Shown one piece after another: positions 1 through 6,298 of a DNA stretch of 14,803 nucleotides. Source of the stretch: Acidobacteriota bacterium. Its GTDB lineage: Bacteria > Acidobacteriota > Terriglobia > 20CM-2-55-15. The first letter of the stretch is position 1, and each line of letters begins with the position of its first letter. Both the position numbers and the translations under genes were made by a program. The notes under the pieces are model-generated. The model made no database searches. It saw nothing but the letters and a program-made list of their open reading frames with translations, and was not told the origin of the DNA. Location: contig QHXD01000027.1 in the NCBI GenBank assembly GCA_003223895.1, positions 1 to 14,803 of the forward strand, read 5' to 3'.

Positions 1-503
1 TTGGTGTGATAGGGCGACATCAGGAATTGGCCATAACCGGTGCCATCGGGTCCGGACCAGTCGACTCGTGCGGCCCCGTAATCGAGCACCAACTGCCCGT
101 TAACCCACAGTTGAATGCGGCTGGAGGGCGAGTTGGCTGTCCCACGAATCTCGAGGCGGCCGGTGAATTCGACCCATTGGTTCGCCGGATAATGGGCGCA
201 GGTCGGATTCAGAGGAGCGGAATAATTAGGCTGCGAGTTAAAACCAGATCCAGAGCCCCCCTGACTTGTGGCCTTCGCAAAAGTGCAACCCGCAACGTCC
301 TCGATGCCGTAGTCGTCGGAACCTTGTTGACCGTACATTTGAGGAACGCCGCGCTGCCAGCCATTGATCATGGTGGATTCGAGTGAACTGCTGCTGGAAC
401 CGTTGGGAGGATTGCCGTACCAGATGACCTGTTTCCAGCCGCTGCAGCTTCCGTCCGTGCACCGGAAGTCGGTGCCGACAAAATTCGGATCGACCTTCTG
501 GTA
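1..503 (-). pseudogene. Displaced C-terminal part of the frameshifted secreted protein (concanavalin-like fold), cut by the window edge
   Basis: Reading the minus strand one frame away, from the leftward duplication copy to base 1, gives an uninterrupted and sensible protein. It contains VDPNFVGTDFRCTDGSC, GWKQVIWYGNPPNG, MINGWQRGVPQMYGQQG, NQWVEFTGRLEIRGT, RIQLWVNGQLVLDYGAARVDW and GTGYGQFLMSPYHT. It joins smoothly to the preceding VYFQFYQKVDPNFVG when one 31-bp copy is removed. The WVEFTGRLEIRG and IQLWVNGQLVLDY segments look like strands of a concanavalin-A-like lectin or polysaccharide-lyase jelly roll. The fragment has no start of its own and would not be translated unless the frame is restored. 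The gene continues beyond the left edge. Confidence 0.75.
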
Positions 504-2604
504 TGCCGACAAAATTCGGATCGACCTTCTGGTAGAACTGGAAATACACCACACTGCCTAACGGGGATCCCGGTCCAATGTAGGGAAATGTGCCATCGGC
601 GTAGCGCTTGAACGGTTCGGCAAAATAGCCGCTCGAATTGGCGCTGCTGTTGGAGGGGATGGTGAACTTCAGGGAGCCGGCGCCGGAATGCGTATTGGTC
701 GTGTCGATCTGGGGATAGACGCATTGTCCGTTTTGAATGACCGCGACCGTGTTGCCGGGGCCGCTGCGGTCCAGCCCGAAGCCATAGTTCGTCTGTCCGG
801 CAAAAACGGCATCGCACTGGGTTCCCGTCGGCCAGGCATAAAAGAGACTGCTGGTGCTGTCGAAGCTGAAACAGTTCAGCACACCCGATTGAGCGCACTT
901 CTGAGTAAAGGATGATGTAGACGACGCCGCACTGACGGTCAGCGTGAACGCCGTGGTGTGGGACAGCGAACCGGAGGTTCCGGTCACCGTAATCGTCGAC
1001 GTTGCTGAAGGAGTAGACGCCGAAGTCGAGATGGGTAAAGTCGAGGTGCAGGTGGGAAGACAGGACGCCGGAGAAAAGGACGCCGTGGCGCCGGACGGCA
1101 GACCGGAGGCGGAAAAGGAGACGGAGGCAGCCGTACCCGATACGAGAGTGGCGGTGACCGTATTGGATGCGGATTGGCCCTGAACGGCGGTGCGGTTGCC
1201 TCCATTGGCGAGCGAGAAGTCAAACGTGGGAGCGGCATTGCTCACGGTGACGGTCACGGATGCGGACGTGGCCTGGTTGCCGGCGGCATCTCGGGCCACG
1301 GCGGTGAGCGTGTGCGAGCCGTTGGAAGCGGTGGTGGTGTTCCAGGAGACCGAGTAGGGGGAAGTCGTGTCCTCGGCGCCGAGATTGGCACCATCCAGCT
1401 TGAATTGCACGCCTGCCACACCCACGTTGTCCGAGGCGTTTGCGGAAACCGTGGTTGTTGCGGAGACGGTGGAACCCGCCGCGGGCGAAGAGACCGACAC
1501 GGTCGGCGGGGTCGTGTCGCCGGGAGGAGGCGGTGGTGGGCTGCCTCCGGAAAATTTATAAAGATAGACATGGCAAGGAGCCGCCCCGCTGGCACAGGAA
1601 ACGAACATGTTCACGCCGTAGGTGCTGATCGGAGTCGCGACAATAAACGAATCAAAGCTCGGTTTTGTCGAAGTCGATTGCGCCTGCCATACATCTGTCT
1701 GCACATCGTAGGTATAGAACTGAGTCCCACTCGGCGTGAGTGCCAGATATTTCCCGCTGACGGGATCCACGGTCAAGGGTCCCACCAAACTGTTGTACAG
1801 GGAAATGGGCGGGTTCCCGAGCCGGGTGACTTGTCCGGAGCTGGACAGCTTGTAGAGCGCTCCGGTCATCTCGCTGTAAAAGATCATCACCTGGCGAACC
1901 GGATTGTATCTGGCCGAATGCCATGTGCCGCCGATGTTGAGATTGGTGGCAAGGGTGGACCATTGATTGGTGGAGGGCCGATAGAGATAGACGCTTTGGC
2001 TGCCGCTGACCCAGACCAGACCTCCCAGTTCGGGGAAATACTCGAACGCATCGCAGCAATTGTTGTAGTCGCTGGTGAAGGGGAAGGCGGCCATGGCCGG
2101 CTGATCCCAGGTTTGGGCTGAAATGTTGTATCGGTGTACGGCCTGCACGCTGAACGGCCGATGATAAAAAGTTCCGGTTGCCGTATCGATCGCGTTATGG
2201 TGGTAGCCGTGCACGACCCCCGACGCCCAGGAAGGCGTTGTCCGCCTTTGCCAGGAGTTGGTGGCTTCCGAATAGCTCACAAATTTGACCGTCGTTGGAA
2301 CGCTCCAGTTGTGATCGCCACCGAGGAAGAAGACCTGACGGGAAGCCGGATCCCAGACGGCATCGTCGGTATAACCGATGATCTGGCCGGAAGCCCCGCC
2401 CCCCGCGTCCGAACTCGAGAACGTGGCATTGAGATTACTGGTTTGAAGCTCCGCCCACGTTCCCGGCTGCATCGATGCCGCAAGACTTGCCAAAGCCGTG
2501 CTCTGGGCCGATGTCCTGTGGAGATGAAAGAGGACGAAAACCACGGCGATGAAGGTGATGATGAGAGTACGCTGGGAATTGGATGCAAACAAACTTCTTT
2601 TCAT
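238..2604 (-). CDS. Secreted kelch-like / Ig-like / concanavalin-like multidomain protein, frameshifted near its C-terminus
   Basis: Probable secreted or surface protein, perhaps carbohydrate-binding. Residues 1-33 are a signal peptide (basic start, hydrophobic ITFIAVVFVLF, TSA before the cut). Residues about 40-350 carry repeated W/Y-rich strands such as AVWDPASRQVFFLGG, as in kelch or galactose-oxidase propellers. A PPPPPP linker (about 356-361) leads to an Ig-like domain (about 363-455, TPPTVSVSSPAAGSTV and DNVGVAGVQFKLDG, Big_7 type), then a second Ig-like domain (about 460-560), then a Cys-containing concanavalin-like region. From residue about 701 the reading frame is wrong: a 31-bp tandem duplication shifts it, and the last ~88 residues (Arg/Ser-rich) are out-of-frame sequence. 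The true tail is listed separately. The ATG start has a CAGG Shine-Dalgarno-like stretch 5 nt upstream. No enzyme activity can be assigned from sequence. Confidence 0.8.
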   Translation of the reverse strand: MKRSLFASNSQRTLIITFIAVVFVLFHLHRTSAQSTALASLAASMQPGTWAELQTSNLNATFSSSDAGGGASGQIIGYTDDAVWDPASRQVFFLGGDHNWSVPTTVKFVSYSEATNSWQRRTTPSWASGVVHGYHHNAIDTATGTFYHRPFSVQAVHRYNISAQTWDQPAMAAFPFTSDYNNCCDAFEYFPELGGLVWVSGSQSVYLYRPSTNQWSTLATNLNIGGTWHSARYNPVRQVMIFYSEMTGALYKLSSSGQVTRLGNPPISLYNSLVGPLTVDPVSGKYLALTPSGTQFYTYDVQTDVWQAQSTSTKPSFDSFIVATPISTYGVNMFVSCASGAAPCHVYLYKFSGGSPPPPPPGDTTPPTVSVSSPAAGSTVSATTTVSANASDNVGVAGVQFKLDGANLGAEDTTSPYSVSWNTTTASNGSHTLTAVARDAAGNQATSASVTVTVSNAAPTFDFSLANGGNRTAVQGQSASNTVTATLVSGTAASVSFSASGLPSGATASFSPASCLPTCTSTLPISTSASTPSATSTITVTGTSGSLSHTTAFTLTVSAASSTSSFTQKCAQSGVLNCFSFDSTSSLFYAWPTGTQCDAVFAGQTNYGFGLDRSGPGNTVAVIQNGQCVYPQIDTTNTHSGAGSLKFTIPSNSSANSSGYFAEPFKRYADGTFPYIGPGSPLGSVVYFQFYQKVDPNFVGIPEGRSEFCRHRLPVHGRKLQRLETGHLVRQSSQRFQQQFTRIHHDQWLAARRSSNVRSTRFRRLRHRGRCGLHFCEGHKSGGLWIWF
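473..534. repeat. Perfect 31-bp tandem duplication (2 copies)
   Basis: Positions 473-503 and 504-534 are identical over 31 bp, each beginning TGCCGACAAAATTCGG and ending CTTCTGGTA. The unit is not a multiple of three, so it shifts the reading frame of the minus-strand gene crossing it. In the protein the second reading of the same DNA appears as PEGRSEFCRH instead of a single QKVDPNFVG. The flanking bases do not extend the identity. Confidence 0.95.
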
Positions 2605-2967
2605 AACAACCTGCCTGCCATCTATTCATGAATTCGATGTGTCGCCGGCTGGGCGGCGAGACGATCTCGGCAGTAGTGAGCTGACGAATTTCATCTGCAA
2701 TCTTAAATAGCACACGGCAATTCTAAATTGCACGAGACGTACCCGAGCGGCGGATGGGTTTTATGTAGCAGGCGCAGTAAGTTTTCTCGCTCTGAAGGGC
2801 GACGCACCTGGAACCCAGCTAGGGCGGAATTCCCCTGCATGCAGACGAAAATGGGCTACTCGATGCGCGCTAAAATAATTGGCACAAGGCCGGAATAGAG
2901 GACGAAGCTAACAGCATGGCAGGTTCTATGGGGAGAGCTGTTCAGGCAGCAACTAAAAGGGTAGAAA
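2605..2967. other. Intergenic stretch without a recognisable gene
   Basis: No open frame here has both a plausible start signal and a protein-like composition. The part next to 2604 must hold the promoter of the secreted-protein gene (minus), but no convincing -35/-10 pair stands out. The far end leads into the terminator hairpin of the small minus-strand gene. No repeats or RNA gene were recognised. Confidence 0.5.
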
Positions 2968-2999
2968 TCTCCCGCCGTGTGGTGTTTCACGGCGGGAGA
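2968..2999 (-). terminator. Hairpin terminator downstream of the small gene ending at 3005
   Basis: A perfect 12-bp stem (TCTCCCGCCGTG at 2968-2979 and CACGGCGGGAGA at 2988-2999) with an 8-nt loop lies 5 nt past the stop codon of the minus-strand gene. On the minus strand the stem is followed by TTTCTACCCTTTT, an imperfect T tract. Position and strength suit an intrinsic terminator closing the XRE/small-protein island. Confidence 0.75.
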
Positions 3000-3004
3000 A
3001 CGGG

Positions 3005-3268
3005 TCAAAAAATAAGAAGAACGAACCCCGGTTCCGCGAGATTCCATCCGAACCGGTCTTGTGAACGTTTCCAGTAAAGGATGCCGACCTGACGTTTGGG
3101 AACCCGGTATGGGCTGAAGGGAGCAATGTTTTTCTGGCCCTGCCGTTCCAGTTCGAATTGGCGATGCATCGCGTTCAGCGTTACTGTCACCGAATTGACC
3201 CACTCTTTGTCACTCGAGGTAAGCATTTCCTCAAGTTTCTGCTTCAGTTCCTCGGTCTCACCAGACAT
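3005..3268 (-). CDS. Small protein A (87 aa), paralogue of the protein at 4079-4312, beside an XRE regulator
   Basis: Not a family I recognise. The first half is predicted helical and charged (ETEELKQKLEEML), followed by a core SSDKEWVNSVTVTLNAMHRQF then ELERQ. Over 37 gapless positions this core matches small protein B (4079-4312) at about 14 identities, mostly E, S, D, EW, T, AM, QF and ERQ, with conservative changes elsewhere. The C-terminal half (PFSPYRVPKRQVGILYWKRS) is basic and aromatic and is not shared with B. No signal peptide or membrane segment is seen. The ATG at 3268 is chosen because AAAGGG lies 8 nt upstream; the longer open frame would need a TTG and has an unlikely sequence. 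It lies 168 nt downstream of the XRE gene on the same strand and is closed by a strong hairpin, so co-transcription is plausible. It could be a partner or a target of the regulator. Confidence 0.72.
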   Translation of the reverse strand: MSGETEELKQKLEEMLTSSDKEWVNSVTVTLNAMHRQFELERQGQKNIAPFSPYRVPKRQVGILYWKRSQDRFGWNLAEPGFVLLIF

Positions 3269-3436
3269 AAATTTAGCCCTTTCGCAAAAAGTCTGCAGGT
3301 TATTCGGCTTTGGATTCCGAGGCCTGCGCTGACGCTGAAGCGCCCCGACTCCGTGCTGAGGCGAACGGTAAGGATTTTTCCTGACTAGGGCCAAAACTAT
3401 CGTGGTGACATCACGGGATCAACTGCTTTTTCAGGT

Positions 3437-3886
3437 CTACTTCCGCTGCCTGTCTTTCCTGATGTTCTGAGTGCGGCGGCGCGCTTGCACGCGAACCGGT
3501 TGAACCAGCGCTGTCAGCGAAGACTGCATGGACGACATGAACGAGTCGAGAATCTTGGTAATGACCGGCGAAATCGCGGGGTTTTCCAGCAGGGCCTGGA
3601 GCTTCCGATGATACTCCCGCTGGCGCGGTGTCTGGTCCGTCGGAAGAGGCCCGTAGAAAAACTTCGCCAGGTCCGTGCCGCAAGCGTGTAGATAGTCACG
3701 CAATACTCGAACCGTTGGGCTTGTGATTCCTGTTTCGATATTCGAAATGTGCTGCCGGCTGACTCCGACCTTTTCCGCAATATCGCTCTGAGTCAATCCT
3801 GCCAGAAGGCGGGCCGAAGAAAGCTGGCGGCCCAGTTCGGGATCGCCCTGCTCAGAGGACATAGTTCGAATGTTTTCGTCACTCAT
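3437..3886 (-). CDS. XRE-family helix-turn-helix transcriptional regulator (149 aa)
   Basis: DNA-binding regulator of the Cro/C1 (HTH_3) family, acting in the cytoplasm. Residues about 18-75 form the five-helix domain: LGRQLSSARLLAGL, then helix 2 TQSDIAEKVGV (32-42), recognition helix SRQHISNIETG (43-53), and SPTVRVLRDYLHACG. Residues 80-149 (LPTDQTPRQREYHRKLQALL, then a helical NPAISPVITKILDSFMSSM and a very basic tail RRRTQNIRKDRQRK) do not match a ligand domain I know and may mediate dimerisation. The ATG at 3886 is preferred over the one at 3919 because GGGGAG lies 6 nt before it. Two small paralogous genes flank it on the same strand. Palindromes at 3921-3936 and 3947-3959 lie in its own promoter region and suggest autoregulation. 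The short single-domain form resembles restriction-modification controllers or phage repressors, but no such partner genes are present. Confidence 0.9.
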   Translation of the reverse strand: MSDENIRTMSSEQGDPELGRQLSSARLLAGLTQSDIAEKVGVSRQHISNIETGITSPTVRVLRDYLHACGTDLAKFFYGPLPTDQTPRQREYHRKLQALLENPAISPVITKILDSFMSSMQSSLTALVQPVRVQARRRTQNIRKDRQRK

Positions 3887-3920
3887 CAGCACTCCCCATC
3901 TTGGTGAGATTGAGATCATT

Positions 3921-3962
3921 CTGATTTAACTATCAGACGCCCAACTATTGTCGGACAATTGG
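3921..3962 (-). promoter_or_regulatory. Putative promoter and operators of the XRE gene
   Basis: Two palindromes sit just upstream of the regulator gene: CTGAT-N6-ATCAG (3921-3936) and the exact 13-mer ATTGTCGGACAAT (3947-3959). Read on the minus strand, TTGTCC could act as a -35 element and TGATAG, 17 nt further, as a weak -10. The two palindromes would then cover the -35 and the -10 respectively. This is the arrangement expected for an autorepressed XRE gene. Seen in sequence: the palindromes. Inferred: promoter and operator function. Confidence 0.4.
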
Positions 3963-4078
3963 GTCAAAGCGAGTCACGGCTTCGGCAAAATTCGTAAAAA
4001 TTCGGAATAATCGGCGAATTGCGATACGGAAAGCGACGGCCCCGTTGTGCTTTCCGGAGAGATTTGCGAGAGCAGACA

Positions 4079-4312
4079 CTAAGCAACGCGGCCGAAGCCG
4101 CGTCTGTGTCCTCGAACCATGTTCCCGTCGCCCACGACGACCATCTTTTCCAGCGTGCCATCTTTATTTGCACTGTCTTGACGTTCTCGAATGAACTGCT
4201 GATACATCGCGTCAATTGTCATCGATATCGCAGTGATCCATTCTTGATCTTGTGAACGGAATATCTCGGCGATCTTTCTTCTTATCCCACGCTTGCGATC
4301 GGAAGATATCAT
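4079..4312 (-). CDS. Small protein B (77 aa), paralogue of the protein at 3005-3268
   Basis: Unrecognised family. The sequence begins basic (DRKRGIRRKIAEIF), then SQDQEWITAISMTIDAMYQQF and IRERQ, which aligns without gaps to small protein A. Shared positions include K, E, S, D, the EW pair, T, AM, QF and ERQ. The remainder (DGTLEKMVVVGDGNMVRGHRRGFGRVA in outline) has no counterpart in A. No signal peptide or membrane helix is visible. The start at 4312 is the only Met before the conserved core; AGGAAG lies 12 nt upstream, a rather long spacing. It is 192 nt upstream of the XRE gene on the same strand. The upstream region is shared with the divergent gene at 4504 and contains two inverted repeats. 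Confidence 0.62.
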   Translation of the reverse strand: MISSDRKRGIRRKIAEIFRSQDQEWITAISMTIDAMYQQFIRERQDSANKDGTLEKMVVVGDGNMVRGHRRGFGRVA

Positions 4313-4345
4313 GCAGATTGTCCACTTCCTACTTAGAATAACTCG

Positions 4346-4381
4346 AAAGTTGAAAACTTTGACGTCAGAATAATGCTGACG
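4346..4381. promoter_or_regulatory. Two inverted repeats in the divergent intergenic region
   Basis: AAAGT-TGAAA-ACTTT (4346-4360) is followed directly by CGTCAG-AATAATG-CTGACG (4363-4381). They lie between the divergent starts at 4312 (minus) and 4504 (plus), where operators would be expected. They are short and could occur by chance. They do not match the palindromes before the XRE gene, so a common regulator is not supported. Confidence 0.3.
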
Positions 4382-4503
4382 CGAGTTCTCTCCCCTTTAG
4401 ACTGGCAATTTCGATTGGGGTAAGTCGGGAAGTGAGGTTAGGATTAAGAAAAAGCCCTAATGTCCGGTCCTGAACCTGCCGATAAGGACGGATGGAGGCT
4501 GTT

Positions 4504-4683
4504 ATGCAATTTGTGAAGCTCCAGTATGATGCCTATCGCCAGCAATTTAACTTGATGGACGGGGAGCAGATCGGAGACCTCGAAAATGGGGGCACATACC
4601 TGACGGCAGACTCCTCGATCGACGAATTCCTGCCGGCGGACCGCTCAAAACCGGAAAGCTTCGATTCCCGCGGAGTTGCCTAG
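4504..4683 (+). CDS. Small acidic protein of unknown function (59 aa)
   Basis: Not recognised. The protein starts MQFVKLQYDAYRQQF, continues LMDGEQIGDLENGGTYLTAD and ends with an acidic, probably disordered tail including SSIDEFLPADRSKPES. There are no cysteines, signal peptide or membrane helix. The ATG at 4504 is chosen because GGAGG lies 5 nt before it; the in-frame ATG at 4492 would add four residues. It precedes the membrane protein gene by 46 nt on the same strand, so the two may share a transcript. The good ribosome binding site is the main reason to believe it is a gene. Confidence 0.55.
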   Translation: MQFVKLQYDAYRQQFNLMDGEQIGDLENGGTYLTADSSIDEFLPADRSKPESFDSRGVA

Positions 4684-4729
4684 CCCCATAGTATGAGACG
4701 ATATCCGCGCTCGATGTTTCGGGCGGGGG

Positions 4730-5932
4730 TTGAATCGTCCGGTGAGAAATCTCTCGTTCGCACTTCTGCTTGCTCTCCTCTGCCTTGCTGCTTATTGGTC
4801 CGACAAACTGAAGCAGGACTTCTTCTTCCTGTTCACAATCCCGCCCATGAATTTCCGGACGACCAGCATCGCCTTGTATGGTCTCTTGAAAAGTGTGTTC
4901 GGCTACCGTTACGAGTTTTTCTACGCGTTCAACATCCTGCTGCATTTCATAAATGCTTTTCTTTTTTCACGCCTCTTGATGTTGACCGCGCGCGACAAGG
5001 TCGTCGCTTTCGCAGGTGCGGCGATGTTTGCCGTGTTTCAAGCGCCGCAGGAAGCTGTCATGTGGATCACGGGGATGGGCGAAACACTGCAGGGGCTCTT
5101 CGTCCTATGCACGTTGCTTGCGTGGCTGAAGCACCGATATCTCTGGAGCGGGGTCTTCTTTTTCCTTGCGCTCTTTTCCAAAGAATCGGCGCTGATGGTG
5201 CTGGCGCTCGTGCCGGCGTTGCAATGGCAGCAGCGTAAGAAGCTCTTTCCGCCGGCTTACGGCATTCTGCTCATTCCCGTTGCGATCTTCGCTGCGGTTT
5301 TTCTCCACACGTGGTCGACAAATCATTTCATTCAGAAGAATGTGTATGTCATCGGCCCGCAGGCGGCAATGGTTGTGGGCCGGACACTGCTTCGACTGTT
5401 GTGGCCCTGGCTGGTTGTGATCCTTGTCCTCTTCCGCATCGATCTCCGTCGCTGGCCCCAGGCTCGTCCCGTGGGCGCTGCGATAGCCGCTGTGACTCTG
5501 ACCTTGCTGCCCTATATGTTCCTGACCTATTCCGGCTACCTGCCCAGCCGGCAGGTCTACACGGCGTCGATGGTTTTTGTCTGGCTGCTTGCCTGGCTCT
5601 ACGCCCAGCTCCAGAATCCAAAGCTTCGGATTGCGTTCGCTTCTGCGTTTCTCGTTGTGAATTTGTCTTACCTGTGGTTCCAGAAAGACCGCCAATTCGA
5701 GCTGCGCGCGGCTCCAACAAACGAGCTCTTGAAACTGCTGCGGTCCCATCAACCGACGCAAATCCTCATTTTTGATTTCCCCTATCGCGAACCGGACGTA
5801 CCCAAAGACGTCTCGTTTCTGGTTCCCGGCTGGACGCGAGACCTCGTCGGAGTGTACGGCACCGGCGAGTCATGCACGGACTGCCTGATTCTTCATTGGG
5901 ATGCCCAAACACAGACGCTTGTGAGTCGGTGA
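4730..5932 (+). CDS. Polytopic membrane protein, GT-C glycosyltransferase-like
   Basis: Inner-membrane protein with about nine or ten hydrophobic segments: LSFALLLALLCLAAYW (8-23), then NILLHFINAFLFSRLLML, FAGAAMFAVF, LFVLCTLLAWL, GVFFFLALF, GILLIPVAIFAAVFL, LWPWLVVILVLF, AIAAVTLTLLPYMFL, MVFVWLLAWLY and AFASAFLVVNLSYLW, then a soluble C-terminal tail of about 85 residues. The pattern N.LLH..NA, EAVMWITGMGE, FSKESALM (149-156) and YLPSRQVY (270-277) is typical of the GT-C superfamily proteins related to PMT/TMTC that use lipid-linked sugars. A classic acidic motif in the first periplasmic loop is not obvious, and at 400 residues it is shorter than most family members, so activity is uncertain. 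The start is ambiguous: TTG at 4730 directly follows GGGCGGGGG, with GTG at 4742 as an alternative; no in-frame ATG exists upstream. Confidence 0.72.
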   Translation: MNRPVRNLSFALLLALLCLAAYWSDKLKQDFFFLFTIPPMNFRTTSIALYGLLKSVFGYRYEFFYAFNILLHFINAFLFSRLLMLTARDKVVAFAGAAMFAVFQAPQEAVMWITGMGETLQGLFVLCTLLAWLKHRYLWSGVFFFLALFSKESALMVLALVPALQWQQRKKLFPPAYGILLIPVAIFAAVFLHTWSTNHFIQKNVYVIGPQAAMVVGRTLLRLLWPWLVVILVLFRIDLRRWPQARPVGAAIAAVTLTLLPYMFLTYSGYLPSRQVYTASMVFVWLLAWLYAQLQNPKLRIAFASAFLVVNLSYLWFQKDRQFELRAAPTNELLKLLRSHQPTQILIFDFPYREPDVPKDVSFLVPGWTRDLVGVYGTGESCTDCLILHWDAQTQTLVSR

Positions 5933-5965
5933 AAGCGGATTTGCGGCGGCGGGGGTGAGGGAAAC

Positions 5966-6001
5966 GGCTGGGAGGTGCCTGGCAAGCCAGAACTCCCAGC
6001 C
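5966..6001. terminator. Hairpin between convergent genes, possible bidirectional terminator
   Basis: GGCTGGGAG (5966-5974) pairs with CTCCCAGCC (5993-6001), and an inner CTGGC/GCCAG stem extends the fold. It lies 33 nt after the membrane protein stop (plus) and 26 nt after the small peptide stop (minus). It could end transcription from both sides, although neither strand shows a proper T tract. Confidence 0.5.
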
Positions 6002-6027
6002 GGAACGCAAGCGGTGCTTAAGCTCGC

Positions 6028-6123
6028 TTAGTCGAGGAAACTGGCGCTGGACTGAGGAGCAGTTTTGGCTTCCAGTTCTTCGATTTCGAGGACGATGGTG
6101 CTGTCGATCGCTTGTGAATTCAT
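6028..6123 (-). CDS. Candidate small peptide (31 aa) with a RiPP-leader-like EIEELEAKTAP motif
   Basis: A short open frame reading MNSQAIDSTIVLEIEELEAK, then TAPQSSASFLD and stop. AGGG lies about 7 nt before the ATG (AAAGGGAATAACA), a good ribosome site, and the frame ends before a strong hairpin (5966-6001). The hydrophobic/acidic stretch IVLEIEELEAKTAP resembles leader sequences of some ribosomally made, modified peptides, where an ELEE-type segment ending in AP precedes a short core. Here the core would be QSSASFLD, Ser-rich and without Cys. No recognisable modification enzyme lies in the window. It is the next gene downstream of the CHAT protease on the same strand, 174 nt away across a hairpin repeat. 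The inverted repeat TCACT-N6-AGTGA (6162-6177) lies in its probable promoter region. It could instead be a chance frame. Confidence 0.5.
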   Translation of the reverse strand: MNSQAIDSTIVLEIEELEAKTAPQSSASFLD

Positions 6124-6220
6124 TGTTATTCCCTTTCGTATTTTGAAAGATTTAGCTCGATTCACTGAGTTAAGTGATCGGGGAGGCCTGCGAAAGTATG
6201 GGGGGTGGTGATTTTTTTTG

Positions 6221-6298
6221 AACGCGGGCTAAAGCCCGCGACTACATTGAGGTTGACGCGTTGATTCCCAAATGTAGTCGCGGGCTTTAGCCCGCGTT
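6221..6298. repeat. Perfect 28-bp inverted repeat, REP-like, each arm itself palindromic
   Basis: Positions 6221-6248 and 6271-6298 are exact reverse complements over 28 bp, with a 22-nt spacer. Each arm also contains the palindrome CGCGGGCTAAAGCCCGCG (right arm in inverted form, with TTTA). Structures with GCGGGCTTTAGCCCGC are familiar to me as dispersed intergenic repeats in acidobacterial and similar genomes. The right arm overlaps the last stop codon of the CHAT gene by one base, so it may also stop transcription or protect the mRNA end. Confidence 0.85.

Noticed and set aside
1174..2121. 315-residue plus-strand open frame rich in Gly, Arg and His
   Set aside because: It lies antisense to the secreted-protein gene, its composition reflects the GC-rich codons opposite, and it contains no recognisable domain.
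3005..4312. Prophage or restriction-modification locus around the XRE gene
   Set aside because: No integrase, phage structural gene, methyltransferase or nuclease is adjacent.
4467..4489. Possible hairpin (GTCCT/AGGAC) hiding a ribosome site before the 59-residue gene
   Set aside because: Only five base pairs with a 13-nt loop, and the GGAGG used for the chosen start is outside it, so there is no reason to call a riboswitch or attenuator.
5105..5761. 218-residue minus-strand open frame
   Set aside because: Opposite the GT-C-like membrane protein, whose hydrophobic segments explain the Gln/Arg/Glu-rich mirror sequence.
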